NCBI GenBank assembly: GCA_009823505.1
Contig: VZQC01007984.1
Location: 1,410,519 to 1,474,518, forward strand
Reading direction: 5' to 3'
From: Rhizomys pruinosus
Lineage: Eukaryota > Chordata > Mammalia > Rodentia > Spalacidae
Length of the DNA: 64,000 nucleotides
Below, one piece after another: positions 33,375 to 45,679 of the stretch. The position numbers and the translations under genes are program-made. Within the stretch, counting starts at the first letter, position 1, and every line of letters begins with the position of its first letter. Below the pieces are notes generated by a model. It was not told the DNA's origin. It was given only the letters and a program-made list of their open reading frames with translations, and ran no database searches.

Positions 33375-34034
33375 TAATGAGATGGGTCTATAGTTCTCCT
33401 TTTTGGTTGTATCTTTGCCTGGTTTTAGTATTAGAGTGATGCTAGCTTCATAGAAAGAATTTGGGAGATTTCCCCGTGTTTGTATCCTTCTGAGTTTGAG
33501 TAATGATGGTTGTAAGTCTTCTTTAAATGTTTTGTAGAATTCTGCTGTGAAACCATCTGGGCCTGGGCTTTTGTTATTTGGGAGGTTTCTTATTACATTT
33601 TCAATGTATGTATTATGGGTCTGTTTAAGCAGTCAAGCTCTTCTTGGTTAAGATTTGGTGATTCCCAGGATTTCAGATATTCATCCATTTCTCTTAGGTT
33701 TTCAAACTTGTAGAGTATAGGCTTTTGAAGTTATTCCTGTATGATTGGATTTTTTCATTGTCAGTTGTGATAGTCCCCCTTTCATCATGAATTCTATTCA
33801 TTTGGAGTTACCCTTTCTTTTGGTTAATGGCGCTAGTGGTCTGTCTATCTTGTTTCTTCTTTCAAAGAACCAACATTTAGATTCATTGATTTGGATTTTT
33901 TTTTGTATTGTTTGTCTTTGTTTCTATTTAATTGATTTCTGCTCTGATTTTTTTGTTATTATTTTCATTTTGTTGTGGTCTTTCAAGTCATTTAGCTGCA
34001 GTGTTTAGATCGTTTATTTGTGCTCTTCTGTTTG

Positions 34035-34059
34035 TTTTTTTTTTTTTTTTTTTTTTTTT
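34035..34059. repeat. poly(T) tract
   Basis: 25 uninterrupted T bases in the LINE-1 ORF2 linker (A-tract on the coding strand). Confidence 0.95.
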
Positions 34060-34349
34060 GTTTTTGTTTTTTAATGTAGGCACCCGGGGCTATAAATTTC
34101 CCTCTTAAGACTGCTTTTAAAGTATCCCCCAGGTTTTGTTGTGTTGTATTGTCATTTTCATTTAGTTCCAGGAATGCTTTTATTCATTATTCAGGAGTGT
34201 GTTGTTTATTCTGCATGTGTTCTTATACATAGTAGAGCTTATCCTGGTGTTGATATTGAGATTTATTGTGCTGTGGTCTGATAGAATGCATTAAATTATT
34301 TCAGTCCTTTTGCATTTGTTGAGGTTTTTTCTGTGTCCCAGTATATGGT

Positions 34350-34962
34350 CGATTTTGGAGAATTTTCTGTGGGGTGCTAAGTAGAAAGTGTATTCTCTGG
34401 TATTTGGGTGGAATATTTGGTAGATGTCTGTGAGGTCCATTTAGTGTATCATATTGTTCAGTTCAGGTGTCTCTCTGTTTATTATTTGTCTGGTTGACCT
34501 GTCCAAAGGACTCATTGGGGTATTGAAGTCCCCTACCTTGAGTGTGCTGGGGTTAATCTGTGCCTTGAGGTCCTGGAGAATTGTCTTTATAAAGTTAGGT
34601 GCACCAGAGTTTGGTGCATATATATTCATGATTTTGAAATCTTTATGGTTAATTGTTCCTTTGCTAAAGATGTAGTGGCCCTCTTTTTCTCTTCTTCTTA
34701 CTTTTCCTTTGAAGTCTATTTTGTCTGATATTAAAATAGCAACTCTTTCTTGCTTTTTGGTACCATTTTCTTGGAATATATTTTTCCATCCCTTCACCTT
34801 AAGTTGGTGCCTATCCTTGAGAGTGAGATGGGTTTCTTGTAGACAGCATATAGATGGGTTCTGTTTCATAATACATTCTCCCAGTCTATGCCTTTTGATT
34901 GTGGAGCTTAGTTCATTAATATTTAAGGTTATAATTGAAAGATGTGTGTTGCTTCTTTTCAC
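34350..34962 (-). pseudogene. LINE-1 ORF2 endonuclease domain
   Basis: The open frame 34441-34962 (173 codons) carries the APE-type endonuclease motifs: TLNINEL near the start, LQETHLTLKDRH with the catalytic Glu, NIYAPN, and GDFNTPMSPLDRS. The remaining SDH motif is encoded further downstream, near 34290, beyond a stop at 34441. The domain nicks target DNA at TT/AAAA-type sites in active elements; this copy is truncated by the stop. Confidence 0.9.
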
Positions 34963-35151
34963 CCTTTTATCAATTTACATTTTTGGTTTAGGCTTCTACT
35001 TCTGCAGTTATACTTTTATTAATTTCTCTTTCTAGATGCCTGGGGATAGTTGCTCTCTGTTTGAATTGCTTCAAGTAGTCTCTGAAGGGTTGGTTTTCTG
35101 GACATGTATTCTATCCTCTTGTTTATGTCATGGAAGATTTTTCTTTCTCCT

Positions 35152-36163
35152 TCAACTGTAATCAACATTTTTGCTGGGTTGGTGACTATAATAGTCATTT
35201 AACACTGGGAATACTTTGGTCCACATTCTTCTTTTGTACATAGTTTGCACTGAAAAATTAACTGTAATTCTGATAGGTTTCCCCTTATATGTAACTTGTT
35301 GTTGTTCTCTTGTAGCTTTAAGAATTTTGTCTTTACTTTGCTCATCTAGCATTTTAAATATGATATGTTGTGGGGAGTTTCTTTTCTGATCTTGTCTCTC
35401 TGGAGTTCTATGTGCTTCTTGTATTTATATGGGTGTGTCTTTTTTTAGTTTGGGGAAATTTTCATCTATTATTCTGTTGAAAATCTGATCAATAACATTC
35501 TCTTGGGATTCTTCTTCTTCCTCTATCCCTATGATGTGGAGGTTTGATCTTTTCATAGGGTCCCACATTTCCTGGTTGTTCCACTTTTGTGTATTTTAAA
35601 ATTTTTCATAATATTTACTTGAGCTTTTTAGTTGTTCTGTGTTATCTTCCAGGTCTGATATTTTTTTCTGCTTCCTCCATTTTACTTCTAGGGTTTTTTC
35701 CATTCTTTCCTCTTGATTGGATGAGTGTTTGATTTCCTTTTTCCAAATGGAGGAAATGGAAATACTGAAGAAATCACTTCAGAAATCTCTTCCTGTAGAA
35801 ATCATGTCTTGAAGAAATCACCTCAGAAATCTCTTCCTGTAGCTCCTTACTTTGCTGGTTGATTTCTTTTTTTATTTCAGCATGGGATCTTTTAGGTGTT
35901 TCCAGTTCCTTCTGGAGTTTGTCATTCTCTCCTTCTAGTTCATTCAGAAGCTTGTCATTCTCTCCCTCTAGGTCCTTCTTGAACTTTTCATTCTCTCTCC
36001 TTAGTTCTCTGACTTGTTCTTTATATTCTTTGTTTTCTTTGAATATGTCTGTGATTGCTTTTCTAAGATCTGTGTCCTGAGTTACCTCTTGGGAGATCTC
36101 ATTGTAGGAATCTTCTATAGGGTTGGTAGAGCTTAGTGTAGAATTATGCTGCAGTTTTCCCAT
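35152..36163 (-). pseudogene. LINE-1 ORF1
   Basis: The frame 35774-36163 starts MGKLQHNSTLSSTNPIEDSY. It continues into a coiled coil with two ENDKL(L/Q) units spaced 14 residues apart (LEGENDKLLNE, LEGENDKLQKE). The frame then breaks. The C-terminal domain reappears at 35152-35352 with KILKATREQQQVTYKGKPIR and TVNFSVQTM. In an active element this protein trimerises and binds LINE-1 RNA. Confidence 0.88.
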
Positions 36164-36870
36164 GTTGATCTTTTGTTGTGTTTTGGCATGTGGTGTTTTT
36201 TTTTTTCCGTATTCTGAATCTCAAATATTTCTTCACTGTGTGGATAACTTGCTTTCCTTGCTTCCTTCAGATGCCTTCATTGTTTTTTCCTTGTTTATGG
36301 AGTGTTGACTTGTCTAGATTTCATGCTTTCAATTTTGGTTATATATTGGAAGTCTAACTCACTCTTCCCTTTCTGTTCTGAAGGTTTTTCAAAAAAACTG
36401 GGTAGGTAACAAACCATTTGGTACCCTGCTGAGCACTGTGCTCACTCTGCTTCCTGAAAGCCAGTTCCTCTAGGTTGTTCGGAGGTCTTGGTGTTGTGGG
36501 ACTGGAGTTGTCTCAGGTTCCCTGTTTCATTTATTGTCTTGCACCCCAGAGTCACTATTGTGGTCACACTTGGACACTCCCTCTGCAGTTCCAGTTGGGA
36601 GGGGGGCAGCTTGTGGCTTGACCTTGATATTCTGTGCTTTAGGTGGTCTGCTGAAGTCCCCTGATCTAAGCTCTGTGCACTAGAGTCTCCCAGTGGCAAC
36701 AGACTCACCTTTTATACATGGCTAGCAGGGCAACTCTGGCCCCCCACAGCCACACGAGACAATGATTCAATTACCCAACAATTTGCCTGGCTGAAATGCC
36801 TGGCCCTTACCTGTGCTTCAGGTGATCAGGCAAATTCCCCCAATCAAGGCTCTGTGCACTCTCTGGTGTA

Positions 36871-38710
36871 TTCTTGCCCTATGTTTGTATTTCCACAATA
36901 GTACCTTTATTAAGTATTTTCTGTTGCTGGTTGGTTACAGTCATTCCTACCCTCTGCTCTTTGTATTGCTTCAAATATTCTTGGAAGGGATGTCTTTCTG
37001 CATAAGAATCCTTTCATCCTATTTATGTCTTGAAACATTTTCTTTTCTCCTTCAATTATAGTGGACATTTTTGCTGCATAAAGTATTCTGGGTTGACATC
37101 TACAGTCATTTAGAACTGGAAATACTTTATTTAAATCAAGCTCTTCTGGTTTTCATCATTTGCAATGAAAAATCAGCTGTAATTTTGATAGTTTTCCTTT
37201 ATAAGTGACTTTTTTTCCCTATCCCCAGTATCCTCTCTTTGTTTTGAACATCTAGTGTTTTTACTATGATATGGCATGGGGAATTTCTTTTCTGGTTCTA
37301 TTTACTTGGTGTTGTATATGCTTCTTGTATTTGTATGGGTATCTCTTACTTTAATTTGGGAAAATTTTCTTTTACAATTCTGTTGAATATCTGATCAATA
37401 CTGTTATCCTATGATTCTTCTCTCTCCTCTATACTCATGATGTGTAGGTTTAGTCTTTTCATGGTGTCCCACAGTTCCAGGTTATTCCATTCTTGTGTTT
37501 TTAACATTTTTTCATAATCTTTTCTTGAGCCATTCAGTTCTTCCATGTTGTCTTCCAGTCCTGTTATTTTCTACTTCATCCATACTGTTATTGAGGCTTT
37601 CTCCCATCCTTTCCAAGTGGTTTGTGGAGTGTTCCACTTCCTTTTTCATTTCAGCTTGAATTTCTTCAGTGTTTCTATCTTTTGTGATTTCACTCCACAA
37701 TTTATCATTATCTTCTTTTAATTTATCCCTATCTTCTAGTTCTTTCACTTGTATGTGTTCTTTAAGTTATTTCAGTTCTTTGATTATTTTTATAATATTT
37801 ATTTTAAGATCTATACCCTGAGTCACATCTAAGGAGTCCTCACTATAGGTTTCTTCTATAGGACTAGTAGTATTGGGTGGAGGCTTATCATTTGGGTTTT
37901 TCATGTTATTGTTGTTTCATTGTAATTTGGCATTTGAATTTCTTTTGTTGGTTGTGTTTCTAGTGTGAAGCTAAGGTATTTCATTGTTGAGTTGAAGACT
38001 GACTTTGCTTATATTCTTCAGGTGTTTTCATTGTCTTCTTATTTGGCAGACAGGGTAGGTTTAGGCTTCAAGCTTTCACCTCTAGCCTTGTACTAGACAG
38101 ACCAACACCCCTCACCCAGCCAGTAAATAGTTTCCCATGTGGTTGGAGCTATGCAATACTCAGGCAACCCAAACCCCTCAAGCATGTGGACTCCGCACTA
38201 AGCATGTGGAATCCGTGCTATGCGAGTTCAGACCACTAGTTTCCCCAGGGCTGACTCTGAGTCTAGGGGTGGGGAAGCCCAGCCTGGAGCTGAGGGAGGG
38301 GTCCAAGTGCTCCTGACCTTGTGGGTGAGTAGTTTACAACACCTCTGCTGCTGTGCAGCTGGAGTCCCCCTACCAAACTGAGGCAAGTCACCCACTGGGA
38401 TAGATGTACTCACAGAACCAATGCTTTCTGGGTCCACCCAACTGCCCTGAGGGTGAGACACCAAAGTTGTACCTGGGTCCAGCCAGAGGGAGGCCCAGCC
38501 CCCTTTAGGGTTGTCTCTCAACACCCTTGGGCCACATCTGCAGCCTGTGGCTGCAGTCTCCAACAGTCCAAATGCCCTCAGACCACCTCTGGTGTTCCTC
38601 AAGCTCACAGGGTCCCCTAGGTCCCCCTCCTCAGACTTTGCTTCAGCTGCTCATGGAGTCTGCTACCCTGGGAGCCACCATCTTCTTTCTCCCCCCTGGT
38701 GTGCTGTTTA
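36871..38710 (-). mobile_element. LINE-1 5' UTR and ORF1, minus strand
   Basis: The GC-rich 5' UTR (about 38710-37930) leads into an ORF1 start near 37902 (NPNDKPPPNTTSPIEETYS). A coiled coil follows (ELEDRDKLKEDNDKL, 37512-37748), then a decayed C-terminal region to about 36880. No ORF2 follows; instead the 5' UTR of the next LINE-1 begins. Subfamily features differ from the copy at 30.5-36.9 kb. Confidence 0.8.
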
Positions 38711-38934
38711 TCTGAAATATCTTCTATTCTTATTTTTTAATTTTCAAAACTTAATTGAGCGTATCTTTTAGATCTGACTTGTGACAAAAGCATCCAGGTA
38801 GCAGCTGAACGTGTGATTCTGTATGGTGGGGTCCAGTGCAAACCACTCTGATGGTCAATGCCTGCCAATTAAAATTTTAATGTTACTGTGTATGTAAGTG
38901 TGGGCTCATGTGTTCTCTACTCTTCCTTCAACAT
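38711..38934. other. non-coding, nothing recognised
   Basis: No gene and no confident repeat. Confidence 0.5.
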
Positions 38935-39205
38935 ATTCAGCCCAGTCCCTGGAACTTATTACCATCCTCCTTTGTGGCCAAAAAGGACTTTGAAGTTATG
39001 ATCAATTTAAGGATCTTGAATTGTGGAGATTATCCTAAGATATGGGAGTAGACCCAAATAAACCACGAGTTTCCTTATAAAAGGGACACGGAAGATTGGG
39101 AGTGATATGAGGAAGGAGCCATCAAAAAGTGAGGATTCTGACTCCTAGAATCAAGGTGTTGACAAGGCGGTATTCTGACTGAAGGCCTCAGAGGTAATCT
39201 ACACT
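38935..39205 (+). repeat. old mammalian LTR-like medium-reiteration repeat
   Basis: Contains gtggccaaaaaggactttga, aatttaaggatcttgaattg, ggagattatcctaagat and ccttataaaagggacacgga. This order matches a eutherian-wide repeat known from many mammals. It is strongly diverged, so it predates the rodent SINEs. No family name is asserted. Confidence 0.6.
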
Positions 39206-39235
39206 TAGAATGGTTTTGTATCACTTATTGCTAAA

Positions 39236-39420
39236 AAATGAAAAAAAAAACTGAGAGAAAGATGCAGGACAGTTATGGCAGAATGCATGATCTGGGATGG
39301 GGTGGGGTGGGATGGGGGGAAGGGAAGGGGAAATATGCCTGAACTGAATTGGAAAATGATGTATGAAAGACACAAAGCATCAATAAAAATAAAAAAAAAA
39401 TAAATAAATAAAATAAAATT
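39236..39420 (+). mobile_element. LINE-1 3' UTR end
   Basis: actgagagaaagatgcagga, then a G-rich run (39290-39330), then aaaatgatgtatgaaagaca and an A-rich tail. This is the same 3' end as at 20530-20660. Confidence 0.8.
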
Positions 39421-41892
39421 TGTTCATGTAAAAAAAAAAGGATGGTTTTGTGCTGTAAGTCTGCATATGGTAACCATTTGTTATAATGCACAAGGCAATA
39501 TTCCTTTTCATATTTTTGTGAAGACCTTTGAATGAGGGGAATTGAGCACACTGTAATTCCAGCCTTTCTATGAAGCTTGAGAGTCTCTGTGAACTCTTGG
39601 CTCCGTGTGAGCCCCTGGCTGGGATCTCTGCTCTTGTGTCCAGTGCAGCCATAGGGCAGAGATCTCTAGGGCCTCCATCTTTAGGTGGTGAATACTTTGG
39701 GCACTCCCTCATCTCCTGGTCACCCTTCACTTTTGACCCTTGAGGATGCCTTTGTTCTGCCAGGATGCAATGTTTTTGTTTTTTTCAAAAATCTGTTTTA
39801 GGGACTTTATTCAGCACTTAACTATTTCAGTTAGGCAGGGTTTTCCCGGTGTGGGGGTCCATCTTCCGCTAGAAATGGAAGCCCAGGGAAGCTGTTCAGC
39901 ATCAGTTCCCTTGGAGCCTAGGGCACAGGTGTTAGTACTCCAGAGCTTCCTTATGGGTCTTCTTTCTGGACTCTCTGAGTTCCAAAGCCAGAATTTCTTA
40001 GAAAATCTCTATGAAGACAGAGATCTTAAATAATAATGATTTCAATCATAGGCTCATTAGGGACTTCCTTTCTAAACAATTCATTATCTGCTATTCATAG
40101 TATATTTCCTGGGAGGGAGGAATTTGGCAGGAAAGTTGCACTTGAGTATGTGGCTGTTGGAGCTGACCCTTTTCATAAGCCTGTGTCACAATTATCCGGC
40201 GGATGATTCCCAAAGTCTTCGGTAGTTTTCTTCTTCGTATCTTTTATATGGCAAGAGGATAAGAGTAGAGGCTTGGATTTCACCTGGGGACTGTAGCCTC
40301 CCTTCTTTCACCTTGTTACAGATAGATGGGTTTTTAGCTAATTTACTCTGGGCTTTGTGTCTAAATCTGTCAGGAAAAAACCTGGAAAGAAGGGAAAGAT
40401 GAGGCAGAAGGTGAGAAAGAAGGTGGCAAATTAGCAGCTGTGAGATTGTTTTTCTTATTCCAGCTTGAAACATCTCTATTAATGAGAACCCCCCGTTGTT
40501 TTGATTCAGCTTACCTTAAAGCACAGTACTGCTATAAACTGCATTTAAACATGTTCGCAGTCTTTCCTCCATAGTAGTATTGGTTTGGTAATGGCTTAGG
40601 TATTGTGCTTGAGTCACAGATGATACATTGATACATTTTTTTAAATGTGCATTTTCTTGAATGAAAATGTCAAGACAAGTCACTAAAATGTTTGAAAAAC
40701 ACAGGAGCTAAAGCCCATTAATACTTGAATAGAGTCGGAACGTTCCTGTTTTTAATGCAAGTGGCAAAAGCCAAATGAATATGCTTGGTGTTAGTAAATC
40801 ACAGAAAAAAAATAGTGACAAGCTGGGAACAGGGGGATGTAAAGGAATTGGTTTGTGTCCTCTCCCCCTTCCCACCCTCACTGGGAAGTGTTACAGTTGA
40901 AATGTGTACATTCCAGTGGAAATTGGGGTGGAACCACAAATTCAGGAGTTGATGCTTTATTATGGGCAGCAGACAAGTGACTGTCTCTGTAGTATATACA
41001 TTGATGAAACCTTTGAAAAAGAATTGTTGCTATGGCAACTATGTATAGCTCCTGAAAACACTATATGGCATAATTATTGGCTTTTAATTGTGCTTTGTAG
41101 TAGATATACAAGATTATTTCCGTAAAATTTTTGATTTTCAAAGGAATCATTTTATAGTTTAAAATCACCAGGAGAATTGCTTTATTAAGTGGAAGAAATT
41201 ATTTTGTTACACTGTCTTTTCTTCTTGGAGTATAAATTATTTATGCTGAATCTACCTTGGCTTTTTATAATTTTTTTTTTATTTTTCAGCTAAGTAGGCT
41301 TACTATTTCTAGCATTTTGTAGTGGTGAGCACTACAGTAGTCAAATACATTTTACTGTCTGTTTAGAAAGGATGCTTTATTTGTTATGTCCTTTCTGAGT
41401 TGAGGTAATCAAAACTGAAGGCAGCAATCCAGAGAAGGCTTCAGCTAATTTAAGTATAATGTTCTCACTACTTTTTATATTCTGTCCTCAGTATAGTTTA
41501 AATTTTATTTATCTATCCTTGAGCCACTTTTGCACACTGAACAAATGTGTTTTTTGTTTTTTTTTTGCCTGAAGCTTATGTGTCTAATTCTAATCACGGA
41601 CTGAAACTAGTTAAATCATTCTTTACAATGTGTACTATTATGTACTTGAATTTGGTGAATTTCAGATAGGAATGTTCTGAAGATGTTGCATATTCTCACT
41701 CATCAGCCTAGTGCTGAATAACTGAGAGCCTCTTATCCAAGCTGTGTCTACCCAGTGTTCTGGTGCACCCAGCTTGGTCCTTGACACAACAGGGCTGGTC
41801 TGAAGCTCACAGATTGGTGGGACTTGAGTTCCTGCTTTGTACATCAGTGTGGCACTTCCACTCATGCCTCTCCTTATTCATCAGTTTTACTG
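39421..41892. other. unique sequence, no gene supported
   Basis: No SINE or LINE-1 is recognised. The short open frames are AT-rich and unrecognised. An RFX-type X-box lies at 41026-41039. Confidence 0.5.
41026..41039. promoter_or_regulatory. RFX X-box-like palindrome
   Basis: gttgctatggcaac is a 14-bp near-palindrome one transition away from the symmetric RFX-family X-box. It sits in unique, repeat-free DNA about 38 kb beyond Calcr. The match is motif-level only. Confidence 0.35.
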
Positions 41893-42125
41893 TTTAAAAA
41901 TATATTTATTATTTTTATTTTATGTGTATGAGTGTTTTGAGAGCATGTATGTAAGTACACACACAGTATGTGTGCAATGCCCACAGAAGCCAGAAGAGGG
42001 CATTGTACCTCCTGGAACTAGAGTTACAGATTGTTGTTCACCTCCATGCGGATGCTGGGAACCAAATCTTGCTCCTCTGCCAGAGCAGCCAGTGCTCTTA
42101 ATTCCTGAGCCATCTCTCCAGCTCC
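41893..42125 (-). mobile_element. B2/B3-like SINE
   Basis: Reverse copy with ccacagaagccagaagaggg, gatgctgggaaccaa and the head gagccatctctccagctcc. Its divergence suggests an old copy. Confidence 0.88.
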
Positions 42126-42279
42126 TTTGCTTTTATTCTTATTTAGAGCCACTTTGGCTGGTCTGAGGAATTTCTGACTTCCCAAACTGGAAAAAAGGGT
42201 ACAATCTTTATAGAGAAAAGCATACCACTTACAAAATAAATTTTATTCTAGCATTGGACTTTTCTTTCTTTTAGAAAAT
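42126..42279. other. unique sequence between two SINEs
   Basis: Nothing recognised. Confidence 0.4.
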
Positions 42280-42470
42280 ATTTCTTTTGTTATTCTTATT
42301 TTATGTGTATGAGTCTATTTCCTGCATGTATATAAGTGCAGCCATGTTGTGCAACGCCCATGGAGGTCAGAAGAGGGTGTTGGATTCCTTTGGGACTGGA
42401 ATTATGGATGGTTGTTAGCTGCTATGTGGGTACTGGGAAACAAACCCAGGTTTTCCGCAAGAGCAGCTTT
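42280..42470 (-). mobile_element. B2/B3-like SINE, head-truncated
   Basis: Reverse copy with catggaggtcagaagagggt and gtgggtactgggaaacaaac. It ends at ccgcaagagcagctttgc, so the first bases of the head are missing. Confidence 0.85.
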
Positions 42471-43254
42471 GCTATCTTATAAAAAGCTAGAAGGCAGTGG
42501 AAAATATCTGCATAATCTTGTAAGAAGAGGGTATAACCCAAGAATCTTAAATGTGTCAAAGTATGGTCCATCAATCAGTTTAAGCAACAGTTAAGGATGA
42601 ACCATGTGTTATGAGTCCTATTCTCAGAGTTCTAATTTAATCAAATAACAATTTAGAACAGATTTCAAGATAGGAAATAAAGGAAAAAATATCCCCATGA
42701 GCAACACCTCTTCTGAAATGTACCTGTTAAATCTAAATGGGAATTTGAAATGCAGACATGGTATAAGGAGTTCCTGATACCTCTGATGCTATGTTCAAGT
42801 GAAAAACAAATGGAATAGTGATTAAAGTTTTTAAAAATTGAATTTAACACAATATTTAGAGTTTTAAGCCCCAAAGGACCATGCATGAAGAAAATAAGAT
42901 AATTAATCTTTTCATTCTATATGCTTTCATTTAGGCAGACAAGTTCACTGTTTCCTGTACTCTAACAGGAAAGACAACAGACATTCACTGGTAAACAAGA
43001 TAGTTTAAGGAGTATTTGTGCTCTGAACATTTAAAGTAGGATAACTGTGTGAAGGATAGCCAAGAGATGGGAGGTTGCACGTTAGAGTGAGAAGGCAGGG
43101 CATCTGTAAAGGTTTTTCTTCTCAAACTTAAATGAGGAATGCAGTGGACACAGGGAATGTTGATATTAATTTGCCTTAGAGCTCCTTCTCTTTCAATAAG
43201 AAGCTTTGTTCCTCTCATTAGCTTCCTGTTAAGATGACAGCTTGATTTCTTATT
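42471..43254. other. unique sequence, nothing recognised
   Basis: Non-coding DNA without confident repeats. Confidence 0.5.
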
Positions 43255-43370
43255 TTTTTCTTTTATTTATTTTTTAAGGGATTCTACAATATAATGGCAC
43301 AGTTGTTTTCAGATAACATTGACGTTACTCAGTTACTCAGTTTACCATACAGTTAGGTAATTGGTGCTTT
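43255..43370 (-). mobile_element. LINE-1 3' UTR fragment, minus strand
   Basis: aagggattctacaatataat and cagttgttttcagataacat match the 3' UTR of the LINE-1 at 26500-26620. The piece contains a short direct repeat, gttactca. Confidence 0.7.
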
Positions 43371-43382
43371 TTTTTTTTTTTT

Positions 43383-43880
43383 GAAGTGAGCCAAATTATT
43401 AAGCATAAGCAATGAATGTAAGTAACATTCATGTAAAACCAATTTGCAAGTATCTATGTCCAAATTTTGAACAACCTAAGGTTCCCATAGTCCAGTTGGA
43501 GAAGCTTGTATGCACAAGCATGTTGATCAAATATAAGTCTATATTGCTGTAGTCTCACGATTCACCCCAATCTCTCTGCAGCTCTTACATTCTACCATGC
43601 CTCCTCTTCTGTAAGTTGTTCCCTAGGCTTTGGGAAAGGGGCACAAGTGGGTGAGAAGCAAAACAGTCTACTGTCTTTGGAGTTGTCATTTTGGACTCTA
43701 GTCTGCTCAGGTTGTTCCCCTTCATGGATTGACAGCTTATCCAGGGATACCTTTTTAATCCTACTAACAAAGCACAAGCAATTAGATGTACAGGAATTTA
43801 AGCAGTACTAATTATTATGGCAAGCTAAGCTGTGAGCATAGACACAGATACTTGGATGGTATGCTAATCCACAAACTGTG
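43383..43880 (-). repeat. retrocopy-like segment, copy 1
   Basis: On the plus strand a T-run (43369-43382) precedes the segment, so on the minus strand it ends in an A-tail, as expected of a retrotransposed RNA. A related segment is at 45680-46137. Shared stretches include tatattgctgtagt, cagtctact, atcctactaac and tactaattattatgg. I do not recognise the parent. A 61-codon minus-strand frame (43585-43770) has no recognisable domain. Confidence 0.5.
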
Positions 43881-45679
43881 GTTTCTCTATTTTTTTTATT
43901 TTTTTTTTTTTTTATATATTATTATATATTTTTTTATTTTGCATCTGCTGTGAGTTATTTCTCCAAGGAGAGATGCTAAATAGCCAATTAGATTTGGGAA
44001 TATATAGACACAATGGCTGCCACTGTTGCAATGTATCGATCCCAGGCAGTTTGAGGTGTAGCTGATACTAACAGAGGAGTCTTGCTTGTCTCACGGAGAA
44101 GCATATATATGATGTATAGGCCTTTAGTTTAGGGCCTTTGGTAATTCGGGGTTTCTGTGGGTTCTACATTTCAGAGGCATATATGATAATAGCAAGATGA
44201 TGTCCCAAAATATAAAAATATGTTCAAGACACATTCATGCTTCCGGTTTGCCAACAACAGGGTACTTACCGACTTTCTCCTTGCATATATCCCACTTATA
44301 GGCAAAAGGCCTTTACTAATTTTGGGTGGTTGGTATCTCCTACCACATCTCCTAGCAGAATAATTCATATGGCTGATATCAGAAGCTTTCCTGTAATAAT
44401 ATATTTGCTTAATTACACAACTTATAAAAACTTTACTATTGAATTTGGACTCTAAATAGAGAATTGAATCCTTTCACATTTCCTATGTCTTCAGTCAATT
44501 AAATAGGGTAGTACACCTGTTTTATAAGAAATTACAACTAATATCTAAGTTACTAGTTAGGGAATGACATCATTACCATTATGTTTTCTTTTTTCCTTAA
44601 AGGGAGAGGTAGGAAGGTTCTCAGCATCTGGAAGGTAAACTTCATTAGGGCCCATTATAAACAAGTATAACCCAAATAGAATTCAGAAATATGCTCTGTT
44701 CTGTGACTCAGGCAGTCGGAGGTTCCTCTTTCTTTAATGTTCATATGGGTCAGCCTCTCTGCTGGCATTTCCCAGTCATCCTGCACAGCCAAAAGTTGTA
44801 ATTTTCAGGCATTTAGATGTTTTTAACCTGTGGGAACATACAATCTCCTCCCATTGTTAGTTTCAGATCTCAAAATTGAAAATTTATCAATAGTTTGGAA
44901 CACAGAGTTTTCTGTTTGTATCCCAGAAGGGATACTATACCACACTCCACCCTCCTCTTTTGTTTTTATTTAAATTTTATGTTTTGACCTATAGATGCCT
45001 AAGTTGTATTACACATACCCATAAACAGGAAACAAGGTGTAAGTTTTTCATTAAATTTACCCAAATGTTATCACTGCTGTTGGCTACTTTATGTGGGAAG
45101 TAAACTTAACTTAATTCCTTTAAATTGTCCTAAAGTAAAAGAAGTGTTACAAGTGATATTTTATAACTAAGAAAAATATAGAGACCATTTGTGTACCTTT
45201 CCCAAATTATTGTTGGAAGTTCAATACAAATTATATAAATAAAAAATTAACATTATATTCCCCTGTATTCAAATGTATTACCATTTTCACCAACACCCTA
45301 CAACCAAATTTAACTATCTAAACATTTCACTAAGCTTAAAATATCCTATAATATGTGGACATAAGCTTTGGCAGAGTTGAATACCTGCCGAATAAATTTT
45401 CCCAATATACACTTTGCTCTTTAAAGCTATATGACTAGAGATATACTTCAGAGAAATCAATCCATTAATTGTATGGTTTATTTTGTATTTTCTGTGTAAT
45501 CTCTACTGAAATACCTCTCTATATAAATTATGTTATTTTTTAAGTATTTTTAAAGCTCGATTTATTAGAGTGGATTTTAATGACTATTTTCCTCCAAGCT
45601 CTTGGCCTTCTTCAGGCCTGGCATGAAAACCTGCTTTAAAGACTTTTCAGTATCTAGCTCCTTTTTTTTTTTATGAGCA
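43881..45679. other. AT-rich non-coding, possibly old retroelement
   Basis: T/A low complexity at 43890-43940. The rest has no ORF of note. Stretches such as ctgtgggaacatacaatctc (44830) hint at an old dispersed repeat, but I cannot name it. Confidence 0.4.

Larger units (their letters stand above)
30537..36870 (-). mobile_element. nearly complete LINE-1, minus strand
   Basis: Read on the minus strand: 5' UTR with monomer-like repeats (about 36870-36164), ORF1 (36163 to about 35080), ORF2 endonuclease (34962-34350), linker and reverse transcriptase (about 34000-32700), thumb and cysteine-rich C-terminus (to 30545). It is interrupted by a rodent repeat (31905-32260) and a B2 pair (30959-31393). 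The 3' UTR is absent, because the element abuts the degraded plus-strand LINE-1 at about 30537. Scattered stops and frameshifts show it is inactive. Confidence 0.88.

Noticed and set aside
38228..38608. 126-codon minus-strand open frame
   Set aside because: It lies in the GC-rich LINE-1 5' UTR just upstream of an ORF1 start; no protein similarity is recognised.
39380..39730. 116-codon minus-strand open frame in near-unique DNA
   Set aside because: Its C-terminal third is LINE-1 tail and poly(A)-derived sequence and the rest matches no protein I recognise; there is no splice or promoter context.
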